DNA of 64,000 nucleotides. Origin: Isoetes taiwanensis (taxonomy: Eukaryota > Streptophyta > Lycopodiopsida > Isoetales > Isoetaceae). Of the stretch, positions 44,820-54,138 are shown one piece after another. The notes beneath the pieces are model-generated. The model had not been told where the DNA came from. It worked only from the letters and a program-made list of their open reading frames with translations, and did no database searches. A program made the position numbers and the translations under genes. The stretch is taken from positions 126,001-190,000 of the forward strand of contig JAJEKV010000309.1 in assembly GCA_021234155.1 (NCBI GenBank). The letters are read 5' to 3'. Position 1 is the stretch's first letter; each line of letters begins with the position of its first letter.

Positions 44820-45179
44820 GTTAGGGGGAGGGTGCCCATAAAGCGCCCACTTAAGGGTAAAAATTATATTATGATGGGTTTAATTTTTTTTAATCACCTA
44901 TTTGATATAACATAATAAAGGTTTAGCTTTCAATTGGTACTAAACACGAGTTGTTTCGTTAAATCGAAAGCTCGCTATAAAGGTTTTAAGTTCGATCCTT
45001 ATTTTGATCCCAATAGACCAGCACGTGCCCTTTAATGGACCATTAAAAGACCTTCAATAGACCACCAAATGCTCACACTTGACCTTCAGTGGGCCACTAA
45101 GGGCAAAAAGTGGGCCACTAAAGGGCAAAAAGTGGGCCATTGAAGGGGAGTGGGTGGAAGAGGGGCACCCTCCCCTAAC
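44820..45179. mobile_element. MITE-like element with GTTAGGGGGAGGGTGCCC ends
   Basis: The left end GTTAGGGGGAGGGTGCCC and the right end (complement GTTAGGGGAGGGTGCCCC) form an inverted pair about 360 bp apart. The inside is non-coding. It has a short tandem near 45095-45145 built on GGGCCACTAAAGGGCAAAAAG. No target duplication could be recognised, so it may be eroded or may not be a MITE. Confidence 0.5.
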
Positions 45180-45411
45180 CTGTTTCCTTTTACGCATAAT
45201 GTAGGATTTGGTTTTCTCTAGCTTGATGAGGTATTAATACATTTGAGGGTTGCCTTTTTGAAGGGCACAGCTTTGGTTCTCTCCTAAAGTTTTCTCTATA
45301 CGCTACGAGGGAAAATGCATGAGGATTGTGACTTCTTGCCTTCCTATTCTTGTTACTACAATTAAGACAATGGGTTGATCGTTTACTTTCCTGAATCAAT
45401 GGTGGCGTTGC

Positions 45412-46163
45412 TTATTGGCTCATCTTCGTTCCAATCCTCATGTCAGTTGTTGCTAACAATGCTTTGAGCCGGTCATTCTCTTCCTCCTTCTGTGCTTCTG
45501 CTTCTGCTTCTGCTTCTGCTTCTGCTTCTGCTCCACAACCAAGGATCTCGAAGTTCGCCATCCCTAACTTTCCGTATGAGATAAATGCTATGCTTTCATA
45601 CAAATAGAGCATAACTTCTTGATCCTTGCTATTTCTTCATCTTACCCAAGAATTCTTTGAGCTTCAGGTTCATTGGTAGCCTCTGGTTGCTCCTAGCATT
45701 TCTCCTATTATTGAATATTCTTCTATCATTCTCTTCCATTTCTATCATGCCGGCTGAACTGCATTCCTTGCTTATTCATCGCATTCCTCCTGAATTTTAT
45801 GCAGGTCTGCTTGAAGGAAACTTTTCTATTCGTTGCTTGATGGTAGCTTCCCTTGCTGTTATCTCTGAGTGAAGGTGTGAGGTTTACATGATTAGTCACT
45901 GTTAGCTCTAAATTCTTTGCATAGTTTTCCACTTCCCTTATGGTCATTGGCTTACAATTTTTTACTGGCCCTTTGAGCTGTTCTTGAAAGCTTCCAATGT
46001 ATCCTTCGACTGCTTCTGACTTTGGGAGTACATCACTGCAAAGCCTAAGGTCCATGTAAATGCACACATATTTGGACACGAACTTATTACCTTGTATTAG
46101 ATTTGCTAAGGATTTTCTTTGCTCATACAATATGCAGGGGTTGGCTATTTCGCACCTTGGCAA
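45412..46163 (-). pseudogene. Decayed retrotransposon gag fragment
   Basis: Minus-strand frames read KYVCIYMDLRLCSDVLPKSE, then EGYIGSFQEQLKGPVKNCKP and TIREVENYAKNLE. This fits the end of a plant retrotransposon gag domain (E.V..YI.GL...I......PMT..EA...A...E). A following frame (45612-45412) starts as chance-like sequence with an Ala-Glu repeat produced by a CTTCTG microsatellite. No pol or LTR was recognised near it. Confidence 0.5.
45494..45532. repeat. Hexanucleotide microsatellite (GCTTCT)n
   Basis: Six to seven tandem GCTTCT units. On the minus strand they would read as an Ala-Glu run. Confidence 0.95.
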
Positions 46164-46756
46164 ACTGCAACTTGGTTAGAATATGCAGAACATAATGTTT
46201 TTCTGAATTTAGAATCTACATGTATGGCAAGTGGCTGAGAGCTATGCAAATTAAAAATATGCGATACACAGATGGATCACATATATCACTTATCACTTAT
46301 GATATGATTATATCCTTATAACTCGTGGATGTTTGAAATATACTAGTAATAGAATGTATACCTCATATAAGATATATAGCATATATGAATCAAGCAGTTC
46401 ATTGCCAATCGGGCTCATCATGAGCAGATGGTCGAGTGATGCTATTAAGCTCATAGGCGCCGTGCTCTGGAACCCAAATAAGATGGATAACAATACGATA
46501 TAGACCGGGGGAAGATTTTTTACGACCCATAGCTATTTCGTCCAGTCAGGAATCGAGATGGATAACCCCCCTGCTTGCATCTATAAAGATCAGTAAATGC
46601 CATAGAGCAAGTAATGGAGTCTATATCTTCGAGATGAGGAGGCAAGGTAGACCTCTCGAAAGGAGAAGATGAATATTGAGACATAGCAAATGGATGCCTT
46701 CTGCATTGAATGAAGTTGTACTTATATTGATCAAATTATAGATATGCATTGTAGCA
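46164..46756. other. Intergenic, no gene recognised
   Basis: AT-rich with no supported coding sequence. It ends in AGCA at 46753-46756, the possible target duplication of the next element. Confidence 0.4.
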
Positions 46757-46784
46757 GGGTATAAAATCACTCGTGGGGTTGAAA
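46757..46784 (+). repeat. Left terminal inverted repeat of the 7.4 kb element
   Basis: GGGTATAAAATCACTCGTGG, then a GGTTGAAAAA-like stretch; pairs with 54094-54121. Confidence 0.8.
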
Positions 46785-47219
46785 AAGTAGTGTCCGGACG
46801 TCTGCTTGCTTTGCTTTGCTTTTGCTTTATCGAATTGCTTTGCTCGTTCTTCTCAGCACACAGCGAACTGTGAATTCCCCCCAAACTCGATCACTCCTAC
46901 GGATCGATGACATGGCTGTCCGATTATTGGGGAATCAGTTACGGTTGGCTTTGGCGGGAGGAATGATGGAGTGTAATTGCTTAAATTGAAGGAGGCAGGT
47001 TGGCGGAACTGTCCTCTCTTGCCATTCTCGAGAATTTGGTTACGTGTGGAGAATCGATTGGAGTTTCTCATATTCATAATTTGAATGGATGAAGATGAGA
47101 AGAGACCGATTTTTCCGTGAAATTGATCTTTGCCGGAAAAGAGGGAATCAAGGAAAGCATAAAAGGGAATTGATGGAAGCGCGCTAATTCCAAAGAATTA
47201 AGCCTCGGTGTGAGAAGAA

Positions 47220-50200
47220 TTCGGGAGATTTCAAAGGATATGCATGATTATTTTGAGGATCCGACAAAACATGCCAATGCTTTAGATAAGGTCGCTATTG
47301 TGGATGATTTGTAAGAAAGATAAAACCAAATGTACCTTTACAAGTAAGCGTTATGCAGACAAAAGAGAGACAAAGGTTATGCAAAAAGTGATTGCTAATG
47401 TGAAGGAAACTATGCATTTGCACAAGCGAACGAGAAAAGATTGACATTCGGCAAACAAAAAGGTCAACTTTACAAATGGTTACATCCACGAGAGAATAAA
47501 CTTAATCATTCATGCGGTAGCGGGCTGCTTGAAGTGCCTAGAAAATCTATTTGTTTGCAGCCTATAGAAGAAGAGTAATGGCGAAAGGGAATCAGGTCTC
47601 TCGGTCTATGTTTTTGAGGAAGAAAAGGTCGATTCACCGGTGATGAAGTGAAAAGGTTGTCTCCAGAAGTTTCGGATTTGAAAACACAAGAGTTTCTCCA
47701 TACAAAAAACATGTGAGGAAGTTTAAGACAGAAAATGGCAATAAAGTTGACCATCCAATCCATTTGCTTGAGGTCTCCCAGGTATTTATATCTGGAATGT
47801 TTCTGGTCAGCTGTTAATTTGTAGTGTTTGATAAAACTTTTCATGTTGAAGTTGAACAATTTATGCTTCACATGTTTTATGTATGAATTTGCTATCTGCA
47901 TTGTTTCAGTCCCTATTGCTTTATAAATTTGCATTCTGCAATGTCTCGGTATCTTTGATTAATTACTTATTATGATTGATTTGCTTCATTGTTTCAGTAC
48001 TTTCATGATTTTGCTTTATGCATTACAAAATGAATTTTACATGTTGTGCGCAGCTCGGTTCTATATGGCTTTCAAGCAACAATATCCACATATCAACATT
48101 GCACAACAAACATTTGAGATTTGAAGCCTTCATTTGTTAGAAGACTTCATGAGAGGGAAACTTGCTCTTTGCCATTATCACATCCATTTGGAATTTGTTC
48201 TTCAAACACCGAGCAGAATAAGAAAGCGGACCTAGAGGTGTTCATGAAAATTGTTCCTGCAATTGGTGCGGTGTGTGTGGAGAAGGAGATGAATGCAAAG
48301 CTAAATTGATGACTTACAAGTCTACTAGTGAGTTGTGGAGGGAACTTGTATGTGAAAAGCAAGATCCCTTAGAAGAATGGCACAAGCATTCAATCGATGG
48401 TTGCTTGTAAATCTTGTGGTTTGAAAAGGTACATTTAACATTCATGTATATCTATTTTGGAAATGAGCTAACGTTGTAGCTTTCAGATTGCCAATCTGTC
48501 CAAAGGAAAAGACAATGAAAGACATTTACATTGAGTGGAAACAGTTTGAGAAGGTATATTAATTTGTTTTAGTGTTATTTACTTTTTTGAAACTTGTTTA
48601 GGACCTAACATCACCAAATTGTGCAACGTATTTGCAAAGAGCACTGGTAATTTGAAGGAGAGTTCAATTCGTAAGAGGGGGAAAAAAAACCAACTAAAGT
48701 CACAAGATTAGCATACAAGTCCGCTCCGGTACAAGAGTTTATTCAAGTATGCCAACAAGACACTTGTGCAATTTGTTCCACATAATTACGGCACATTGGC
48801 AGCAAAAGCAATTTAAGCAATGCTTAGCCAACTTTCCAAAGAATACTATTGTATCGAGAATTGATTTTCTTTGAGAACTATAGCCTCAAAATTCGAAGGA
48901 AGTACAATCATGCCATTGGCATACCGACCAAATTACTATTCTTGTTCACATTACCTATAGACATCCTCTGAAAAAGGAAGAGGAAGAATTTAGGAACACG
49001 ATCGCATCTTGTTGGATCGAGAAACAAGTTCATGTAATCGAAGAATAATTAAGGAGACACATTTTTACATTTTCGATTGCAAGGAGCATTCAATGAGTTT
49101 GTCAACCAACGCTTGAAAGTCCATGCACAGTTGGGTGAAACAAATGAATATAGAGTACAAAGAACCATGTTTTTGGAGTGATGGTTGCACATCTCAATTC
49201 AAAGGTGCGGACCATACGGTACATAGGTAGAAATTTTGTGAACAATCCTACTACGGAATATTTATGGTGTTTTTGCAAGTTCTCATGGTAAAGGAGAACA
49301 TGATGGAGCCGGAGCTGTTTTTGAAATTAATTCTAGCAAAGGAGCAAACTGGTATGATTCCTGGAAGCTGCAATGTGCTAAGGATGCGGTGGAATTCCTA
49401 AAATGGTACATTGAAAACCATCCTTGTGCCAATGAAAAAAAGAGGTATTTTCTGGTAGGCTGGCCTAGTGTTTGCTTTGATGGAATTGCTTTGATGCTTT
49501 GCTTTTTGCTTTTGCTTTGACTAACTTTGCTTTGAATTGGCCTTGCATATGCTTTTTGCATTCATTAAATTTGCTCTGCATTTGCTTTTACGCATTTATC
49601 TTGGCTTTCATTCAATTCGGTGGTTGTCTCATTACTTTTTGATTTCTGCTTTGATTATCTTTGCTCTGATGGAATTGCTTTGATGCTTTTTGCTTTTTGC
49701 TTTTTTGCTTTTGCTTTTGCTTTGATTAATGCTTTGACTAACTTTGCTTTGAATTGGCTTTGGGTTGCTACGCATTCATTAAATTTGCTCTGCATTTGCT
49801 TTACTGCATTTATCTTGGCTTTCATTCAATTCAGTTGGTTGTCTCATTACTTTTGATTTCTGCTTTGATTATCTTTGCTCGATGGAATTGCTTTGATGCT
49901 TTTGCTTTTTGCTTTTGCTTTTTGCTTTTGCTTTGATTAATGCTTTGACTAACTTTGCTTTGAATTGGCTTTGCATTTGCTTTTCGCATTCATTAAATTT
50001 ACTTCTGCATTTGCTTTCTGCATTTATGTTGGCTTTCATTCAATTCGGTGGATGTCTCATTACTTTTGATTTGCCTTTTGATTATCTTTGCTAACAATTT
50101 GCTCTTGCATTTGCTTTTCTGAATTTGCTTTGCTTTGCTTTTGCATTAACTTGCTTTGAGTCAATGCTTTCCGGTACTTTTGGAATATTGAAGCTAAGGA

Positions 50201-50910
50201 CATAGATAAGTCTGAAAAAGAAAGGAATGGAAAACTTTGAATGGGAGCTCAAAGTTACATAGCATTAGGGCACTTGATAGGAAGGATCCAACAAAAGTGA
50301 GTACGGATGCCTTGCTTGTTTTGCCAAGCATGTTTTCATGGAGATTGGGATAATTGCATTAACAAGAGAAGGATAGGAGGCTGGAAAGAAGGTGTATTAA
50401 AACCAAAAGAAGTACAACCAGTGAATGCAGAAGACAAATTATCCAATGAGGAGGAGGAAGAAGAAGATGATGATGATGAGGGTGAGCTTGATTACCTCAG
50501 TGACATCTTAGAAGTTGGGGATAACTTTGTTTGTACTGCGAGAAGAAAATAATGATGAGGGTGTCGACTTTTACTTACTGCGATTAATCTTGAGACAAAG
50601 CAAACATTCTTTGGATTCTTATGTTGATGAGTGGGGGAATGTATACAATGTTGGAGAGGTTATAGTATCAGGCCACTACTATCAGCAATTAGACACTCTA
50701 ACTTTTCAATTGCTGGTGGACAAGCCAGTGGCTTCAATTTACAGCCACTTGGTAAGGCATGTTAAGTTTGACATGAATGATATTGGTGGCAACATGTACA
50801 TGTTAGGAGAAGAGACCTGCCAGAAAATCATGTCATCTTTACTGTTGGGAATGAGTTCAATGCTCTCTGATTTGGGTTTCAGTTCACAAGTGCATAGTAC
50901 AAAACATTGA
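47220..50910 (+). pseudogene. Transposase-like protein, multi-exon and frame-broken
   Basis: Pieces in order across the three plus frames: basic segments near 47300-47560; FYMAFKQQYPHINIAQQTFE and then LKPSFVRRLHERETC at about 48060-48170 (K...P.I.i....E.LkP..V..L..r.TC.C pattern, followed by a C..H-type stretch); MNIEYKEPCFWSDGCTSQFK at about 49140-49200; then WCFCKFSHGKGEHDGAGAVFE-type residues at about 49270-49325; and finally PCLFCQACFHGDWDNC and GGWKEGVLKPKE at 50310-50410, an acidic stretch, and FYLLRLILRQ, VIVSGHYYQQL near 50560-50690. I know this SDG..sQFK ... HGKG..DG.G arrangement from uncharacterised transposase-like proteins in plants and animals. The conserved D, H and D could be part of a DDE-type site, which is inference. 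Confidence 0.55.
49450..50170 (+). repeat. TTTGCTTTTGCTTTGA-rich low-complexity tandem array inside the element
   Basis: Words such as GCTTTTGCTTTGATTAATG, TTTGACTAACTTTGC and TTTGAATTGG recur in three to four diverged units of about 230 bp (49450, 49660, 49870 and a partial copy at 50090). Each ends near TTCATTCAATTCRGTGG and CTCATTACTTTT. The array interrupts the transposase-like gene. Shorter tracts of the same composition sit beside both terminal repeats (46790-46845 and 54054-54087). Confidence 0.8.
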
Positions 50911-50948
50911 CATTCATATTGATATTGTTACAACAGTTTACAATAGAG

Positions 50949-51054
50949 TGCACAATGATGTGCATTCAAAATCTGGCAACCAGGGGATATGCCAGGTATA
51001 TTCACATCTAACATTACATTGCACAATGATGTGCATTCAAAATGTGGCAACCAG
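50949..51054. repeat. 36-bp direct repeat in the gap between the convergent genes
   Basis: A word starting TGCACAATGATGTGCATTC and ending TGGCAACCAGG occurs at 50949-50984 and 51019-51054 with a single difference. Its first part contains a palindromic TGCACA-ATGA-TGTGCA. Confidence 0.85.
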
Positions 51055-51444
51055 GAAGAAAATTTTATGGTTGCCAGCTGTATTTTTTCACATCTTACAC
51101 TTTTCTTGACATTCCTTAACATCCATTGCCTCAAAACGTCTTCCGGGGAACACGCAAGAGCAGAACTCAGTTAAGGTAAGAAGATATGGCAAGCCAAGCA
51201 AATCAAGCAAATCAAGCAAAAATAAATTGCTTACCAGAAGTTCCATCATGGCAACCGCACGTTTTCACAGAATAGCCCATCTTGGATTCTCCGCACATGC
51301 TTGGAACACAAATCCAAAATATCAAAGTCTTCTTGTTTGACAATTTACGGGGCAAGATGTTCTTTCACAAATTTTGTAGGCTCGGAACTTTCAGCCCAAC
51401 CAAACAATACATCCTTCATCTTTTCAAACCATTACGTGCCCTCA

Positions 51445-51936
51445 TCAAACCTGAAATGAGCTAACTATTAAAGAATGGTACTTGGTGAAAAAAAATTTAT
51501 TTATAGAATCATCCACCAACAAGACATTCTTCATTTCAGGATATGCTTCAATGACATAAGAAAGTGGCTTCAAATAGACCGGCTTGTCTGGATTGGCTGG
51601 GTGTGGATAAGGCAATTTCAAACATTGTGCTCCTTCCCAAATGAACTTGAACTTAATAAGATAATCTGCAGGCAACATCTGCTGCAGGCACTCAATGATG
51701 TTGTAGCGGTTCATCTTGGACCAAATAGCAATTTCAAAATGTTCTAGGGCCCGGTCCATGAAATTATGCAAACCTGGTGCGCAAAACCCGGCACTTTGTT
51801 GGTTTGTGTGCGGTTTCTTGATTTGCGGTATTGGTGTTCTGTGTTTGTCATGCTTATGCCAACTCTTCATAAGCACACCATTCAAATCAAGGACCAACAG
51901 TTTGTCTTTGTGCCTCCCTACAAACAAGAGATACAT
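51445..51936 (-). CDS. FCP1/HAD phosphatase-like domain exon in the 7.4 kb element
   Basis: The conserved part starts after a TTGTTTGTAG acceptor, at GGAGGCACAAAG. It reads KDKLLVLDLNGVL (motif I region, D-L-N in place of D-x-D), then FCAPGLHNFMDRALEHFEIA, IWSKMNRYNI (motif II S/T), KPVYLKPLSYVIEAYPEM and NVLLVDDSINKF (motif III/IV V-D-D-S). This is the plan of the FCP1-homology (NIF) branch of HAD phosphatases. A TTCAG/GTTTGA donor at about 51450 ends it. The second Asp of DxDx is Asn, as in some plant DLNG-type members, so activity is doubtful. The exon is intact over about 155 residues, the best-preserved frame of the element. Confidence 0.75.
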   Translation of the reverse strand: MYLLFVGRHKDKLLVLDLNGVLMKSWHKHDKHRTPIPQIKKPHTNQQSAGFCAPGLHNFMDRALEHFEIAIWSKMNRYNIIECLQQMLPADYLIKFKFIWEGAQCLKLPYPHPANPDKPVYLKPLSYVIEAYPEMKNVLLVDDSINKFFFTKYHSLIVSSFQV

Positions 51937-52136
51937 TTTAAAAACACTTTAGACACAAACTAAGATATGACATTGTCAACTATGAAAAGATTACAGATTC
52001 ACATATTCAATGAAAACATTTTATTTTAATGAAAAAAGTTTCTGATTCTAATATTTAGAAAAGATTTTATTTTAACGAAATCTTACAAATTGAAAATATG
52101 ACAATGTCAAATCTGAGTGGTTTACAGGTTCAAAGT

Positions 52137-52403
52137 TTAGCCCTTCCCATTATAGGCATCTAATATTCTTTCTATTGGAGTGCGTTTGTCACCTTTTGTA
52201 ACTTGCACCTTCTCAGCAACTACTTTGGGAATAGGTTTGATTGCTTTCTTCTTTTTTTGCTGGCTTTGCAAGACACTTCCCTGGAATTCTTTGTATTCTT
52301 TGTTGCATCCTCTTGAACTTCTCTTCCATCCTCTGATCAGCTTCTTTGTCTTGCTCATCCACTTTGGTAAATTACGTTGTGGCATCGCAATTGTGACCAC
52401 CAA
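52137..52403 (-). CDS. Basic segment of the minus-strand gene in the 7.4 kb element
   Basis: An 88-codon frame rich in Lys (KWMSKTKKLIRGWKRSSRGC, then QQKKKKAIKPIPKV and DKRTPIERILDAYN) lies between the RING-like and phosphatase-like exons. It could be a linker or a nuclear-localisation region of the same protein. No family recognised and no clean splice sites fixed. Confidence 0.35.
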   Translation of the reverse strand: MVVTIAMPQRNLPKWMSKTKKLIRGWKRSSRGCNKEYKEFQGSVLQSQQKKKKAIKPIPKVVAEKVQVTKGDKRTPIERILDAYNGKG

Positions 52404-52887
52404 TTTGTCCAGCTCCTGGCTGATCCAATCGTGGGTTTATGCGTTCCACGGCATTCGATGTGAATATCTCGAGTTGGAGTTACGGGATCGGAAGAATAGT
52501 CTGCTGAGGTTCAAGGCTAGTTTCCTTGATATTGATTGTAGCTCTTCTCAACTTTGCTCTTAATTCCCAAAGAAGCTCCTTCCCTCGAAGAACTTGGAAT
52601 ATTTTCTAAAATACCTTCATATGCGGTCGAGAATCACCAAACATCTTCATTCACATCAACAAATTCACCAAATTCATCTAAATCCACATAGTCATCATGT
52701 TTCCTTTTTGTTGGTAACTTTTCACGCAAATAACATGACCAAAACTTTTCAACAAAAAGCAATTTTCACAAATAAAGCAAAGCAAATAAATAATACTTAC
52801 TTTCTTAGATGATTCTTACGTTTGTTTGTTCTTCTTTTTCTTCTCCTTCATTTGCATTGGTCTCTAAGCCAAGTTCTTCAAAGAATT

Positions 52888-53235
52888 TCATTGGGACATC
52901 CATAGAACAATCGGGCATTTTTTATTCTCTACAAGAAGCGGGCTGCAAATTAAATGATAAGCATGTTGGCATGGTAGCACGCGACTAATCTTGTAGTCAT
53001 CTTGGAAAGCTAATCCACATGCGAGAACATGGTATTTCATAACACAATGGCAACTGCTTTGCAATAACTTTGAATCTGAGGAGGCATTTACACTACTCAA
53101 GTTATAGCAATTAGCCCTGTAATTCTTCCATTTGAGCGGGTCCCTTTCTAGCACTCCATGTAATGCTTCCAATTCATTCTTCTTCTCAACTTGATGATCA
53201 TCCACCTTTTCAATAAGGCTCTCTAATTTCTGCAA
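52888..53235 (-). CDS. RING-like cysteine/histidine cluster in the minus-strand gene
   Basis: The 115-codon frame starts with a coiled-coil-like stretch (LESLIEKVDDHQVEKKNELE) and WKNYRANCYNL. It ends with CHCVMKYHVLACGLAFQDDY, then PCQHAYHLICSPLL and KKCPIVLW. Spacing C..C...(C)...CxHxxHxxC...CP resembles a RING-H2 finger of an E3 ligase or a related zinc fold, with the first and last ligands uncertain. It sits upstream (in minus-strand sense) of the phosphatase-like exon. Confidence 0.5.
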   Translation of the reverse strand: MQKLESLIEKVDDHQVEKKNELEALHGVLERDPLKWKNYRANCYNLSSVNASSDSKLLQSSCHCVMKYHVLACGLAFQDDYKISRVLPCQHAYHLICSPLLVENKKCPIVLWMSQ

Positions 53236-53509
53236 TAGAATTTCTCCCGCATCAAGTCCCGCATCAAGTCCTCAATTCTTTTCTTATCGAATCGGACTTT
53301 TCTACTTTGGATTCAAAAAATTGATCTCAGCCTCACGCAACACGCTTATGTCTTCTCGCTTGCTTCGATCGGCAATATCTCTCTCATTCACATGTCGTTT
53401 AGGGTGATCTTGCTTTGCAATGTCTGCCTTGATCTTTCTTGCACAATTCAAATTCACCCTCCAACCTATTCACTTCTTCATCCAAGACCCTAACATTAAA
53501 CATTAAGCT

Positions 53510-53987
53510 ACCTCTGTTTTAGCAAAGGAACAGCACTTGCCTGAGAGTAAACCTGTGCATTACTTGGCTTCAATGGTGTGGGATTTGGTGTGGTTCTTCT
53601 GCTGCTGCCTGGAGAGGCTGTTTCGGCCAGGGAATGTTTTGGTTCGAGCTTAACTAGCTTCCTTGGGTACCAATCAACTTGTTCTTTAAATGAAACCCGG
53701 TTTATCTTGTGTTCGTCAGGGTTAAGAGCTGCTTTCGACTACAATTCTCCCAAGTAAATGCAAAGGCAAATTTCTTTCCGAGCTCATTGTTAGCGGACCA
53801 TGAGGATAAAGCTCGAGATAAGAAAATCTAGCGGTTCTTTTAAATGAGGCTTCACATAAAATTTCTTAATTTTGTCGGTGAAGCCATGATTCCAGACTGA
53901 TTCCCAATCCTCGTCAGTAATTTGATCCTCCAACCATTTAATCCATTTCTGCGGTACCATTCCTTCGTCAGAAAGCTTCATCGCCAT
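53510..53987 (-). pseudogene. N-terminal part of the minus-strand gene in the 7.4 kb element
   Basis: Starting at an ATG at 53987, only about 130 bases inside the right end, the frame reads MAMKLSDEGMVPQKWIKWLE, then WESVWNHGFTDKIKKFYVKP. After frame breaks, further protein-like sequence is seen near 53730-53640 (NPDEHKINRVSFKEQVDWYP). No family recognised. The position suggests transcription inward from the right terminal repeat. Confidence 0.45.
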
Positions 53988-54093
53988 CGCCAGAGGTAGT
54001 TATGGCGCCAAAATTCTGATTCCGGAGCTAACCGAAATGTGAACCGAAAAAGTTTGCTTTTGCTTTGCTTTTTGCTTTGCTTTTTCGCGTTTT

Positions 54094-54121
54094 TTTGTAC
54101 CCGACTAGTGATTTTATACCC
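54094..54121 (-). repeat. Right terminal inverted repeat of the 7.4 kb element
   Basis: The complement reads GGGTATAAAATCACTAGTCG, then GGTACAAAAA; it pairs with the left end at 46757. Confidence 0.8.
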
Positions 54122-54138
54122 AGCAGCATTATTAGTTA

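Larger units (their letters stand above)
46757..54121. mobile_element. 7.4 kb DNA transposon with GGGTATAAAATCACT inverted ends, superfamily not assigned
   Basis: The left end reads GGGTATAAAATCACTCGTGG and the right end, complemented, GGGTATAAAATCACTAGTCG. The match extends over roughly 28 bases with three or four mismatches. AGCA flanks both ends (46753-46756 and 54122-54125). TTTGCTTTTGC-rich tracts follow inside both ends. The interior holds a plus-strand transposase-like gene (about 47220-50910) and, convergent to it, minus-strand coding segments (53987-51445) with a RING-like cluster and an FCP1/HAD-like domain. Frames are broken in many places, so the copy is probably inactive. It ends 17 bases before a Helitron. 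Confidence 0.7.

Noticed and set aside
45412-45612. Protein with an Ala-Glu repeat on the minus strand
   Set aside because: The repeat is the translation of a GCTTCT microsatellite, so the frame is not evidence for a gene by itself.
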